Assembly (NCBI GenBank): GCA_007121485.1 | Contig: SKKM01000022.1 | Location: 1-6,478, forward strand | DNA from: Wenzhouxiangella sp. | Lineage (GTDB): Bacteria; Pseudomonadota; Gammaproteobacteria; Xanthomonadales; Wenzhouxiangellaceae | DNA: 6,478 nucleotides | Direction of reading: 5' to 3' | Shown: positions 1 to 6,452 of the stretch, piece by piece | Layout: each line of letters starts with the position of its first letter | Numbering within the stretch: position 1 is the first letter of the stretch | The notes under the pieces: generated by a model | Told to the model about the DNA's origin: nothing | Databases searched by the model: none | Seen by the model: the letters and a program-made list of their open reading frames with translations, nothing else | Program-made: the position numbers and the translations under genes

Positions 1-437
1 CGAACGTAGACGCGGCGCTTGAACGGAATGACGTGGTTGGCCGGGTACCAGAAATCGACCCAGCGGTAGCGGTCGAATTCCGGATGGGAAACGGCATCCA
101 GCCGAAAGGCATCGTCCTCGGCGAGGAAGTGTAGCAGGAACCAGACCTGTTTCTGGCCCACGCAGACCGGCTTCTGGTGGCGGCGGCGGTAGCGCTGGGG
201 CAGACGATAGCGCAGCCAGCCCGGGGTCGAGCCGAGTACGCGCACGTGCTCGGGCAACAGTCCGGTCTCCTCGGTGAGTTCCCGGTACATGGCCTCGATT
301 GGCGTTTCGTCCGTGTTCATGCCGCCCTGGGGAAACTGCCAGCCGTCCTGTCCCGCGCGCCGCGCCCAGAACACTCGACCGTCATCCCTGGCCAGCACGA
401 TGCCCACGTTGGGGCGGAAACCGTCCGGGTCTATCAT
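1..437 (-). CDS. rppH: RNA pyrophosphohydrolase RppH (Nudix family), C-terminus beyond window
   Basis: RppH removes pyrophosphate from the 5' triphosphate end of transcripts in the cytoplasm, leaving a 5' monophosphate that stimulates RNase E decay. About 145 residues are visible, starting MIDPDGFRPNVGIV, the conserved RppH opening. A complete Nudix box follows: G38, E44, R52-E53-L54, E56-E57, G59-L60, with the exact GX5EX7REUXEEXGU spacing and the FPQGG lead-in. Further on are WLRYRLP, KPVCVGQKQVWFLL, HPEFDRYRWV and, at the edge, FKRRVYV, all in E. coli RppH order. That protein is 176 residues, so roughly 15-30 residues are probably missing here. The ATG at 437 is chosen because it gives the family N-terminus; only a poor ribosome binding site precedes it. 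The gene is transcribed divergently from the ABC permease. Identification is by remembered family similarity and is very secure. Confidence 0.96.
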   Translation of the reverse strand, partial: MIDPDGFRPNVGIVLARDDGRVFWARRAGQDGWQFPQGGMNTDETPIEAMYRELTEETGLLPEHVRVLGSTPGWLRYRLPQRYRRRHQKPVCVGQKQVWFLLHFLAEDDAFRLDAVSHPEFDRYRWVDFWYPANHVIPFKRRVYV

Positions 438-528
438 CGCTATCGCTTGTGGCGGCCCGGTTGTGGTACCGTTCCGCGAAATTTCAACTGTCTGAAATGT
501 TAATCAATTCACCGCCGTCTTGCCAGTC
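438..528. promoter_or_regulatory. Divergent intergenic region with AT-rich island
   Basis: These 91 bases separate rppH from the ABC permease and must hold the promoters of both, unless the permease is transcribed from elsewhere. Bases 478-510 are clearly AT-rich compared with the GC-rich surroundings. For rppH, TTGATT (complement of 502-507) could be a -35 element, but the matching -10 position is poor. No convincing -35/-10 pair is seen on the plus strand. The region is too short for a complete cobalamin riboswitch and none of its conserved boxes was recognised. Confidence 0.5.
481..498. promoter_or_regulatory. 18-bp dyad, possible operator
   Basis: The sequence ATTTCA, six bases, TGAAAT is a perfect 6-bp inverted repeat with a 6-bp spacer. 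Half-site centres lie 12 bases apart, close to one helical turn. It sits in the AT-rich part of the divergent intergenic region, 31 bases before the permease ATG and 44 before the rppH ATG. The geometry suits a dimeric repressor, but no specific regulator is recognised. An overlapping stretch at 493-511 matches the classic Fur consensus at about 11 of 19 positions by hand alignment, which is weak. Confidence 0.3.
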
Positions 529-1482
529 ATGGCGCGCAAACTGATCTGGGCCGGACTGGTCCTCCTGGTGCCGCTGAGCCTGCTGCTCGCGCTGAGCTGG
601 GGCAGCGCCGGCTGGGTCTGGCCATGGACCGATGAAGCGGCCATGCAGCGCGTGGTGCTGGAGTTGCGCCTGCCGCGCGCGGTCGCTGCCCTGGTTACCG
701 GCGCCCTGCTGGCCGTGGCCGGGTGCCTGATGCAGGTCCTGTTGCGCAACCCGCTGGCCGACCCCTACGTGCTCGGTGTCTCCGGCGGCGCGGCGGTCTT
801 TGCCCTGGTCGGCATGAGCCTGGGGCTGAGCTTCCTGCCGATTCCCCTGATGGCCTTTGCCGGCGCGCTGTTGACCATGATCCTGGTGTTCGTGCTGGCC
901 CGCGGCCAGGGGCCGTGGAGCACCACGCGCGTGCTGCTGACCGGGGTGGTGCTGGCGGCCGGCTGGGGGGCGGTGATCTCGCTGATCCTGGCGCTGGGTC
1001 CGGATGCGTCCCTGCGCAGCATGCTGTTCTGGCTGATGGGCGACCTGAGCTACGCCGGCCTGTCGCTGTGGTGGCTGCTGCCGCTGGCGCTGGGCCTGGG
1101 GCTGTTGTGGCTGCGCGCGCGCAGCCTGAACGTGATGGTTGGCGGCGAGCTGCAGGCGGCCCTGCTCGGCGAGTCCAGCAAGCGGCGCTTCTGGGAGATC
1201 TACATCGTCGCCTCCCTGCTGACTGCTCTGGCGGTATCGATCGCCGGCGCCATCGGTTTCGTCGGCCTGATCGTGCCGCACCTGATGCGCCTGGTCATCG
1301 GCGCCGATCATCGCCGCCTGCTGCCGGCGGCGGCCCTGTTCGGCGGCGCCTTCCTGGTTCTGGCCGACACGGTCGCGCGCAGTGCCCTGGGCCCGCGCCA
1401 GCTGCCCGTGGGGGTACTGACCGCGCTGATCGGCGTGCCGCTGTTCCTGCTGCTGCTCAACCGCGCGGTGAAGATTCGCTGA
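529..1482 (+). CDS. FecCD/BtuC-family ABC importer permease (cobalamin/siderophore/heme type)
   Basis: This inner-membrane protein should form the homodimeric translocation channel of a type II ABC importer for an iron chelate, heme or cobalamin. From the ATG it has 317 residues, usual for the family (BtuC is about 326), and is hydrophobic throughout, consistent with about ten helices; the first spans about residues 5-24. Signatures seen are RLPR (47-50), then G65..MQ..LRNPLADPYVLGVSGGA (to about 88), GFVGLIVPHLMR (243-254, the cytoplasmic ATPase-coupling region) followed by DHRRLLP, and LADTVAR..L...QLPVGVLTALIGVPLF near the end. The start is uncertain: an in-frame TTG at 520 would add three residues, and neither has a good Shine-Dalgarno sequence. 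ATG is preferred as the commoner codon. The stop overlaps the ATPase start as TGATG, so the two are probably translationally coupled. Overall similarity resembles BtuC, but the substrate cannot be fixed without the binding protein. Confidence 0.93.
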   Translation: MARKLIWAGLVLLVPLSLLLALSWGSAGWVWPWTDEAAMQRVVLELRLPRAVAALVTGALLAVAGCLMQVLLRNPLADPYVLGVSGGAAVFALVGMSLGLSFLPIPLMAFAGALLTMILVFVLARGQGPWSTTRVLLTGVVLAAGWGAVISLILALGPDASLRSMLFWLMGDLSYAGLSLWWLLPLALGLGLLWLRARSLNVMVGGELQAALLGESSKRRFWEIYIVASLLTALAVSIAGAIGFVGLIVPHLMRLVIGADHRRLLPAAALFGGAFLVLADTVARSALGPRQLPVGVLTALIGVPLFLLLLNRAVKIR

Positions 1483-2315
1483 TGAACGCACCTGGCCACG
1501 AGCTGCTGCTGAAGACCGAGGCGCTGTCGGTGCGCATCGGCACGGTCGAGGTGGTCGAGAACCTGAACCTGGAAATCCGCCGCGACGAGTTCTGGGGTCT
1601 GCTCGGGCCGAACGGGGTCGGCAAGACCACCTTGCTCAAGACCCTGGCCGGGGTGTTTCCGTCCCGGGCCGGCAGGGTGCTGCTACTGGACGAGCACCTG
1701 CATGCCCTGCCGCGCCGCCGCGTCGCCCGCCGCCTCGGCATGCTGACCCAGCACACGGCCTACGCCTTCGAGGCCAGCTGCGAGGAAACAGCGCTGGTCG
1801 GACGGCACCCGCACCTGAAAGCCTGGCAGCGCGAGAGCGCGGCCGATCGCGCGCTGGCCCGCGCGGCGCTGGGCGAACTGGGGCTGGATGCCTTGAGCGA
1901 GCGCAGCTGCATGAACCTGTCCGGCGGCGAATCGCGCCGCCTGGCCCTGGCCACGCTGCTGGTGCAGGACCCGGATCTCTACCTGCTCGACGAGCCCACC
2001 AATCACCTGGATCCGGCCAACCAGGTGACCATCCTCGACGTGCTCGGACGCCGCGTGCGCCAGCAGCACAAGGGCGCCATCATGGCCCTGCACGAGGTCA
2101 ATCTCGCGACCTGCTACTGCAGCCACGTGCTGATGCTGTTCGGCAACGGCGAGTGGGCGGCCGGCCCGACCGAGGAGTTGCTGACCGCCGAGCGGCTCAG
2201 CCGTCTTTATCGCTGCCGCATGCGCCTGGTCGACGATGGCCAGCAGAAGGTCTTTGCCGTAGCCGGGCGCGGCGCCGACCGGGCAGCCGGCGCCGATGAA
2301 CCGACGCAGTCTTGA
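1482..2315 (+). CDS. ABC importer ATPase (BtuD/FecE/HmuV type)
   Basis: This 277-residue cytoplasmic nucleotide-binding subunit powers the adjacent FecCD permease. All ABC motifs are intact: Walker A GPNGVGKT (42-49), Q-loop glutamine Q90, signature LSGGE (146-150), Walker B LYLLDE (166-171) with catalytic E171, D-loop NHLD (174-177) and switch histidine H204. The segment between Q-loop and signature reads ETALVGRHPHL..W, a pattern common in siderophore, heme and cobalamin importer ATPases. The ATG at 1482 shares its A with the permease TGA. A longer open frame continues upstream, but it is the shadow of the permease, and the protein similarity begins only after this ATG. A weak GAAG at 1470-1473 may act as ribosome binding site, helped by coupling. 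The last 15 or so residues (GRGADRAAGADEPTQS) look like an unstructured tail. The substrate is unresolved. Confidence 0.94.
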   Translation: MNAPGHELLLKTEALSVRIGTVEVVENLNLEIRRDEFWGLLGPNGVGKTTLLKTLAGVFPSRAGRVLLLDEHLHALPRRRVARRLGMLTQHTAYAFEASCEETALVGRHPHLKAWQRESAADRALARAALGELGLDALSERSCMNLSGGESRRLALATLLVQDPDLYLLDEPTNHLDPANQVTILDVLGRRVRQQHKGAIMALHEVNLATCYCSHVLMLFGNGEWAAGPTEELLTAERLSRLYRCRMRLVDDGQQKVFAVAGRGADRAAGADEPTQS

Positions 2316-2325
2316 TGAGCGAAAG

Positions 2326-2347
2326 CGCGGCTGGCGCGCTAGCCGCG
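2326..2347. terminator. GC hairpin between convergent genes, possible weak terminator
   Basis: CGCGGCT (2326-2332) pairs with AGCCGCG (2341-2347). Two inner pairs (one G-U) extend the stem to nine, around a CGCG loop. It lies 11 bases after the ATPase stop and spans the TAG stop of the minus-strand adaptor gene (2339-2341). There is no U-tract for plus-strand transcripts and only a three-base T run on the minus-strand side, so intrinsic termination would be weak. An alternative fold (AGCGCG with CGCGCT, 2325-2340) competes with it. In such GC-rich sequence the hairpin could also be chance. Confidence 0.35.
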
Positions 2348-3370
2348 AACGGTGACTTCCTGGCCCGGACGCAGCCGCTCGTTGCCGCGAATCACGACCT
2401 TGTCGCCGGCCTGGATCGGGCCTGAGACCTCGATCCACTCGCCGGTGCCGATGCCGGTGGTGACGCGGATGCGGCGCGCGGTGTTGTCGGCATCGACGAT
2501 GAACACCGCGATGCCGTCACCGCGCAGCACCAGGGCGTCGCGCGGCACCGCCAGCACTTCGCGCATGTCGGCGGTCGGAATGGTCACGCGCACGGTCTGC
2601 CCGACCGGCAAGGACTCGGTCACGTCCAGGCGCAGCTCGAACACGTGGCGTGCTTCGTCGCCCACGCTGACCACGGTGCGCACCGGGCCGAGCAGTTCGC
2701 GCCCGGCCACGTCCATGCCGAGTTCGTCGCCCGGCTTGACGTAGCGATAGAAGTTCAGCGGCGCGCGCGCCACGACCTCCAGGCTGTCCGGATTGACCAG
2801 TCGCACCACGCGTGCGCCCACCGCCACCCGTTCGCCGGCCTGGGCCACGCGCTCGGCGACCACGCCCGGGAAGGGCGCGGTGATGCGGGTCCGGGCCAGC
2901 TGGTCCTCGACCTGGCTCAGGCGCGAGCGCACCACGGCCAGGTCACTGGTGGCGACGTCACGCTCGGAGCGCGTCTGCTCGATCTGGCTGACCGCGGCCA
3001 GGTTGGTCGCAGCCAGGCGCTCGAAGCGGGTCAGCTCGGCCTCCAGGAAACGCAGGCGGGCCTCGGCGCGGTTGATTTCCGCGGCCAGTTCCTGCGCGCG
3101 CAGGCGCAGGCCGGTATCTTCGATGCGGGCAATGACGTCGCCGGCCTCCACACGCGTGCCGACGTCGGCCACTTCCATCAGACGACCGTCGACCTCTGCC
3201 GACAAAAAGGCGTCCGAGCGCGACACCACGGTGCCGGCGACCTGCATGGTCGGCGCCATGCGGGTCAGCCTGGCCTCGCTCAACTCCACCGGCGACGGCC
3301 CGCCAAACTGGGCCTGGGCGGCGGAAACCAGGGCCAGGGACAAACCCAGGCCTGCCAATACCGATTTCAT
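2339..3370 (-). CDS. RND efflux periplasmic adaptor (membrane fusion protein, HlyD/AcrA family)
   Basis: This protein should bridge the inner-membrane RND pump to an outer-membrane channel. From the chosen start it has 343 residues, shorter than AcrA (397). A Sec signal peptide is clear: MKS, hydrophobic core, then AQA|Q (cleavage after about residue 20). There is no lipobox cysteine, so it is probably not lipid-anchored. In order follow a first lipoyl half (about 54-88, with EVDGRLMEVADVGTRVEAGDVIARIED), an alpha-helical hairpin (about 88-160, two charged helices around RFERLAATNLAAVSQ), the second lipoyl half (about 161-195, RITAPFPGVVAERV..AGERV), then beta-barrel and membrane-proximal domains ending in GIGTGEWIEVSGPIQAGDKVVIRGNERLRPGQEVTV. 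An ATG at 3385 overlaps the pump stop, but GAGGAG (complement of 3378-3383) lies 7 bases before the ATG at 3370, and that start gives the cleaner signal peptide. It is co-transcribed behind the pump gene. Confidence 0.93.
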   Translation of the reverse strand: MKSVLAGLGLSLALVSAAQAQFGGPSPVELSEARLTRMAPTMQVAGTVVSRSDAFLSAEVDGRLMEVADVGTRVEAGDVIARIEDTGLRLRAQELAAEINRAEARLRFLEAELTRFERLAATNLAAVSQIEQTRSERDVATSDLAVVRSRLSQVEDQLARTRITAPFPGVVAERVAQAGERVAVGARVVRLVNPDSLEVVARAPLNFYRYVKPGDELGMDVAGRELLGPVRTVVSVGDEARHVFELRLDVTESLPVGQTVRVTIPTADMREVLAVPRDALVLRGDGIAVFIVDADNTARRIRVTTGIGTGEWIEVSGPIQAGDKVVIRGNERLRPGQEVTVRG

Positions 3371-3377
3371 GCTTGAA

Positions 3378-3383
3378 CTCCTC
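3378..3383 (-). promoter_or_regulatory. Shine-Dalgarno that decides the adaptor start
   Basis: On the minus strand GAGGAG is followed by 7 bases and then the ATG at 3370. It overlaps the pump's TGA stop (3382-3384). This spacing is ideal for the ATG at 3370 and cannot serve the upstream ATG at 3385, because the motif lies inside that longer reading frame. Ribosomes finishing the pump would stop on top of this site, which suggests coupled reinitiation. Confidence 0.75.
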
Positions 3384-6300
3384 ATGCCGGCACCACGTTG
3401 CCCGACGGTTCACGAACCCTGTCCTCGTTGACCCGCAGCAGGCTGGGCAGCAGGATCAGGGTGAACAATGTGCTCAAGGCCATGCCGCCGACGATCACCG
3501 ACGCCAGACCACGATACAACTCGGTCCCGGCACCCGGCAACAGCAGCAGCGGCAGCATGCCGAACAGGCTGGTGAACGTGCTCATCAGGATCGGTCGCAG
3601 GCGCAGGCGCACCGCCGTTTCCACCGCCTCGCGCCGCCCCAGACCTTCGCGCTCACCGTCGCGCGCCCGGTACACCAGCAGAATCGCGTTGTTGACCACC
3701 AGCCCGAGCAGGATCACGAAACCGATCATGGTCAGCATGTCCATGGCCTGGCCGGTCAGGGCGCCGGTGATTCTCAGCGCGATGATCCCGCCCACGGTCG
3801 CCATCGGGATGGTCATCAAGACCAAGATGGAGTCGCGGAAGGACCGGAACAAGGCCGAAATGAGCAGGTAGAGGATGACGATGGCCAGGATGAAACTGCC
3901 GCCGAGGTTGCGCAAGGTCTCGCCCAACGCTTCGGCCGTGCCGCGGTAGGTGATCACCCCGTCGGCCGGCAGGGCCGCGCGCAGCTGCGGCTCGACCTCG
4001 GTGCGCAGGGTCTCGATCGCCGTCTCCATGGGCATGCCCGAAGGGGGCGTCACCTGCAGCGACAGGGTCCGGCGACGATCGACGCGGCGAATCTGGTTGG
4101 GGCCGGCGGTGAGCTCCAGCCGGGTCAGTTCGCCGAGCGTGGCAATGCGGCCGGATGGCGTGTGCAGGGGCATGCCCATCAGTTCCTCCGGCGTCAGCCA
4201 GCGCTCGCCGCGCAGGATGACGTCCAGCCGGCGGTCGCCATCGAAATAGTCGCCCAGGAAGGCGCCGCTGCCCAGGGCGCGGGTCAGCGTGGCCACGTCG
4301 CTGCGCGTCCAGCCCAGTTCGGCGATGCGGCGGTCATCGGGCACCAGGCGCAGTTCGGGTTCGGCCAGCTCAAGGCCGGGCACCGGGCGCACGGTGGCCC
4401 CGGGCAGTGCGCGCTGGATCAGGCCGAAGCCGACCTGGCCCGCTTCGAGCAGGTCCTCGAAATCGGCCGCCTGCAGGTCGACGTCGATGCGACGGCTGCC
4501 GCGGCCGCCGAAAATCGGCGAGCGGTTGGCGCGGCCGAAAGTATCCGGAAAACCGGTCAGGATCTCGTTGTTGACGATGTCGACCAGCTGGTCGACGTCC
4601 CGGTCACTGTCGGCGCGGATGCCGAAGAACGCGCCGCTACCGAAAAACCCCACGAAACTGTTGCGGATCTTGGGTTCGCGCTCGCCCTCGAGGAAGGGCA
4701 TCAGGCGCTCGTTGACGATGTTGACCAGCTCACGCTCGGCCGTTTCCGGCCCCATGCCGGACGGGGTCTGGATGAAGCCGAAGATGAAGTTGCGCTGGCC
4801 CTCCGGCAGGTAATCCGCCGGCGGAATCAGCAGCGCGCCGACGATGATGGGGACCGCGGTAAGACCGCCGATCCAGCCCCAGCGACGGCGTGGCGTGTCG
4901 GTCAGTTTCATGATCACGCCGGTCGCCTTCTGCCACCAGTTGGCCTTGCGGTCAACCAGGGTCGCATCGCCCAGCAGCCGGTAGCTGGCGGTGGGCAGCA
5001 CGATCAGAGCGACCAGCAGCGAACAGACGATGGCGGCCGAAATCACCACGGCCAGGTCGGCAAACAGCTGGCCGGCTTCGTCCTGCAAGAAGATCACCGG
5101 CACGAAGATCGCCACCGTGGTGGCGGTCGAGGCCAGCAGTGCGCCGTAGACCTGGCCGGTCCCACGATCCGAGGCTTCCAGCGGCGCCCGGCCCATTTCG
5201 CGCTGGCGAACGATGTTTTCCAGCACCACGATCGCGGCGTCGAGCACCATGCCGACCGCGAAGGCCAGGCCGGCCAGCGAAATGACGTTCAGGGTGCGGC
5301 CGGTCCCGTCCAGGACCAGGAAGGCAAAGCACAGGCACAGCGGGATGGCCAGGGCGACCATCAGGGTCGCGCGCATCTTGCGGAAGAACCACCACAGCAC
5401 CACGATGGCCAGGCCCATGCCCAGCAGCAGGTTGGTGGCGACCATGGCAATCGACTGGCGGATATAGATCGTGTCGTCGGACACCTGGGTGATGGACAGC
5501 CCGGCAGGCTCCAGGTGCGAGACGCGCAGCTCCTCGATGGTCCCCTGCAGCTCGGCCATGACGTCGAGCACGTTCACGCCCGGCTCGGCAATGACGTTCA
5601 TGGAGATCGACGGGCCGCCGTTCTGGGTCATGACGCCGGACGAGTCGCGCATGACGCGCTCCACCGTGGCCACGTCCCCGAGAAACACCGGGCGCCCGTC
5701 GCGCCAGTCGAGCACCAGGTTCTCCAGGTCGGCAACGCTATACTGCCCGGCAAAGCGCAGGGTGAACTGGCGCCGCCCGACCTCCTGGAAGCCGGCCGAG
5801 ACGTCGGCGTTCTGGCCCAGGCGCTGGCCGATCCGGGTCAGATCGACGCCGATCGCCGCGGCGCGGTAGGGGTCGAAGCTGATGCGAATCTCGAACGGGC
5901 GCCCGCCGCGCGGGTTGGCCGAGGAGACGCCGGGAATGCGCTCCAGGCGCTCGCGGATGACCTCGTTGACGAAGTCCTGGTATTCGATGATGGGCCGCGT
6001 GTTGCCTTCCACCGGCCGGATGGCGAACCAGGCGATGGTGTCGCCGAACTGATCGGTTCCGACCCGCACCACCGGCTCGCTGGCGTCCACGGGCAGGCGC
6101 TGGACCTGGTTCAGTCGGTTGATGACTTCGATCAGTGAACGGTTGAGGTCGGCATTGACGTCGAACTCCAGCGTGATCGAGGCGCGCCCCTGGCTGGCGG
6201 TGGAGGTCATGTTCTGCAGACCGGGCACGTCGCGCAGCAGGTTTTCCTGCGGCTCCAGAATCTCCGACTCGACCTCGGCCGGCGCGGCGGCGCGCCAGCC

Positions 6301-6447
6301 GGTGCTGACCGTGATGGTCGGGCGATCGATGTTCGGCGTCATCTGCACCGGCAGGCGGAACAGGCTAAGCAGGCCGAAAATGACCAGTAGAATGCAACCC
6401 ACGGCGACGGCCACCGGATTGCTTAAGGCTAAACGCGTCAGTGGCAC
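3382..6447 (-). CDS. RND efflux pump, inner-membrane transporter (HAE-1 type, AcrB/MdtBC-like)
   Basis: This is a proton-driven trimeric pump expected to expel hydrophobic or amphiphilic compounds from the inner membrane and periplasm. With the GTG start it has 1021 residues (AcrB 1049). The RND duplication is visible: TM1 (about 11-30, before FRLPVQMTPNIDRPTITV), a periplasmic porter region, TM2-6 starting about 333, a second lone helix (WGWIGGLTAVPIIVGALLIPP), a second porter region, and TM8-12 ending in ASVIVGGMALSTLFTLILLPSLL. TM4 reads GMVLDAAIVVLEN with D403 at the AcrB D407 position but alanine at D408. TM10 reads GLVVNNAILLV with N919 where AcrB has K940. RLRPILM in TM11 is kept. GTG 6447 is chosen because GGAGGAG (complement of 6457-6463) lies 9 bases before it and MPLTRLALSNPV is a typical N-terminus; a TTG at 6465 would itself overlap that motif. 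The adaptor gene follows after 11 bases. The substrate cannot be told from sequence. Confidence 0.95.
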   Translation of the reverse strand: MPLTRLALSNPVAVAVGCILLVIFGLLSLFRLPVQMTPNIDRPTITVSTGWRAAAPAEVESEILEPQENLLRDVPGLQNMTSTASQGRASITLEFDVNADLNRSLIEVINRLNQVQRLPVDASEPVVRVGTDQFGDTIAWFAIRPVEGNTRPIIEYQDFVNEVIRERLERIPGVSSANPRGGRPFEIRISFDPYRAAAIGVDLTRIGQRLGQNADVSAGFQEVGRRQFTLRFAGQYSVADLENLVLDWRDGRPVFLGDVATVERVMRDSSGVMTQNGGPSISMNVIAEPGVNVLDVMAELQGTIEELRVSHLEPAGLSITQVSDDTIYIRQSIAMVATNLLLGMGLAIVVLWWFFRKMRATLMVALAIPLCLCFAFLVLDGTGRTLNVISLAGLAFAVGMVLDAAIVVLENIVRQREMGRAPLEASDRGTGQVYGALLASTATTVAIFVPVIFLQDEAGQLFADLAVVISAAIVCSLLVALIVLPTASYRLLGDATLVDRKANWWQKATGVIMKLTDTPRRRWGWIGGLTAVPIIVGALLIPPADYLPEGQRNFIFGFIQTPSGMGPETAERELVNIVNERLMPFLEGEREPKIRNSFVGFFGSGAFFGIRADSDRDVDQLVDIVNNEILTGFPDTFGRANRSPIFGGRGSRRIDVDLQAADFEDLLEAGQVGFGLIQRALPGATVRPVPGLELAEPELRLVPDDRRIAELGWTRSDVATLTRALGSGAFLGDYFDGDRRLDVILRGERWLTPEELMGMPLHTPSGRIATLGELTRLELTAGPNQIRRVDRRRTLSLQVTPPSGMPMETAIETLRTEVEPQLRAALPADGVITYRGTAEALGETLRNLGGSFILAIVILYLLISALFRSFRDSILVLMTIPMATVGGIIALRITGALTGQAMDMLTMIGFVILLGLVVNNAILLVYRARDGEREGLGRREAVETAVRLRLRPILMSTFTSLFGMLPLLLLPGAGTELYRGLASVIVGGMALSTLFTLILLPSLLRVNEDRVREPSGNVVPA

Positions 6448-6452
6448 CGACG

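Noticed and set aside
493..511. Fur box
   Set aside because: Only about 11 of 19 positions match the classic consensus, with the matches mostly in one half; too weak to annotate separately from the dyad.
438..528. Cobalamin riboswitch upstream of the BtuC-like permease
   Set aside because: The interval is only 91 bases, shorter than the usual riboswitch, and no conserved B12-box or stem arrangement was recognised.
723..1481. In-frame upstream extension of the ATPase reading frame
   Set aside because: This is the out-of-frame reading of the permease gene; ABC ATPase similarity begins only after the ATG at 1482, which overlaps the permease stop.
484..1491. A 335-codon open frame on the minus strand, opposite the ABC permease
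   Set aside because: It is Gln/Ala/Arg/His-rich low-complexity translation mirroring the permease codons, has no recognisable domain, and covers the divergent promoter region.
2315..2425. A small plus-strand frame starting at an ATG that overlaps the ATPase TGA
   Set aside because: The TGATG overlap is tempting after the same arrangement between permease and ATPase, but the frame has only about 36 codons, lies almost wholly antisense to the adaptor, and has no ribosome binding site or recognisable product.
1683..2438. A 251-codon open frame on the minus strand, opposite the ATPase and running into the adaptor end
   Set aside because: Antisense shadow of the ATPase with no domain signature; the real genes on both sides are unambiguous.
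3373..6138. A 921-codon open frame on the plus strand, opposite the RND pump
   Set aside because: It is the antisense shadow of a strongly conserved pump gene. Its composition (rich in Gln, His, Arg, Asp, Gly, with no hydrophobic pattern or domain) is what GC-rich codon bias produces on the opposite strand.
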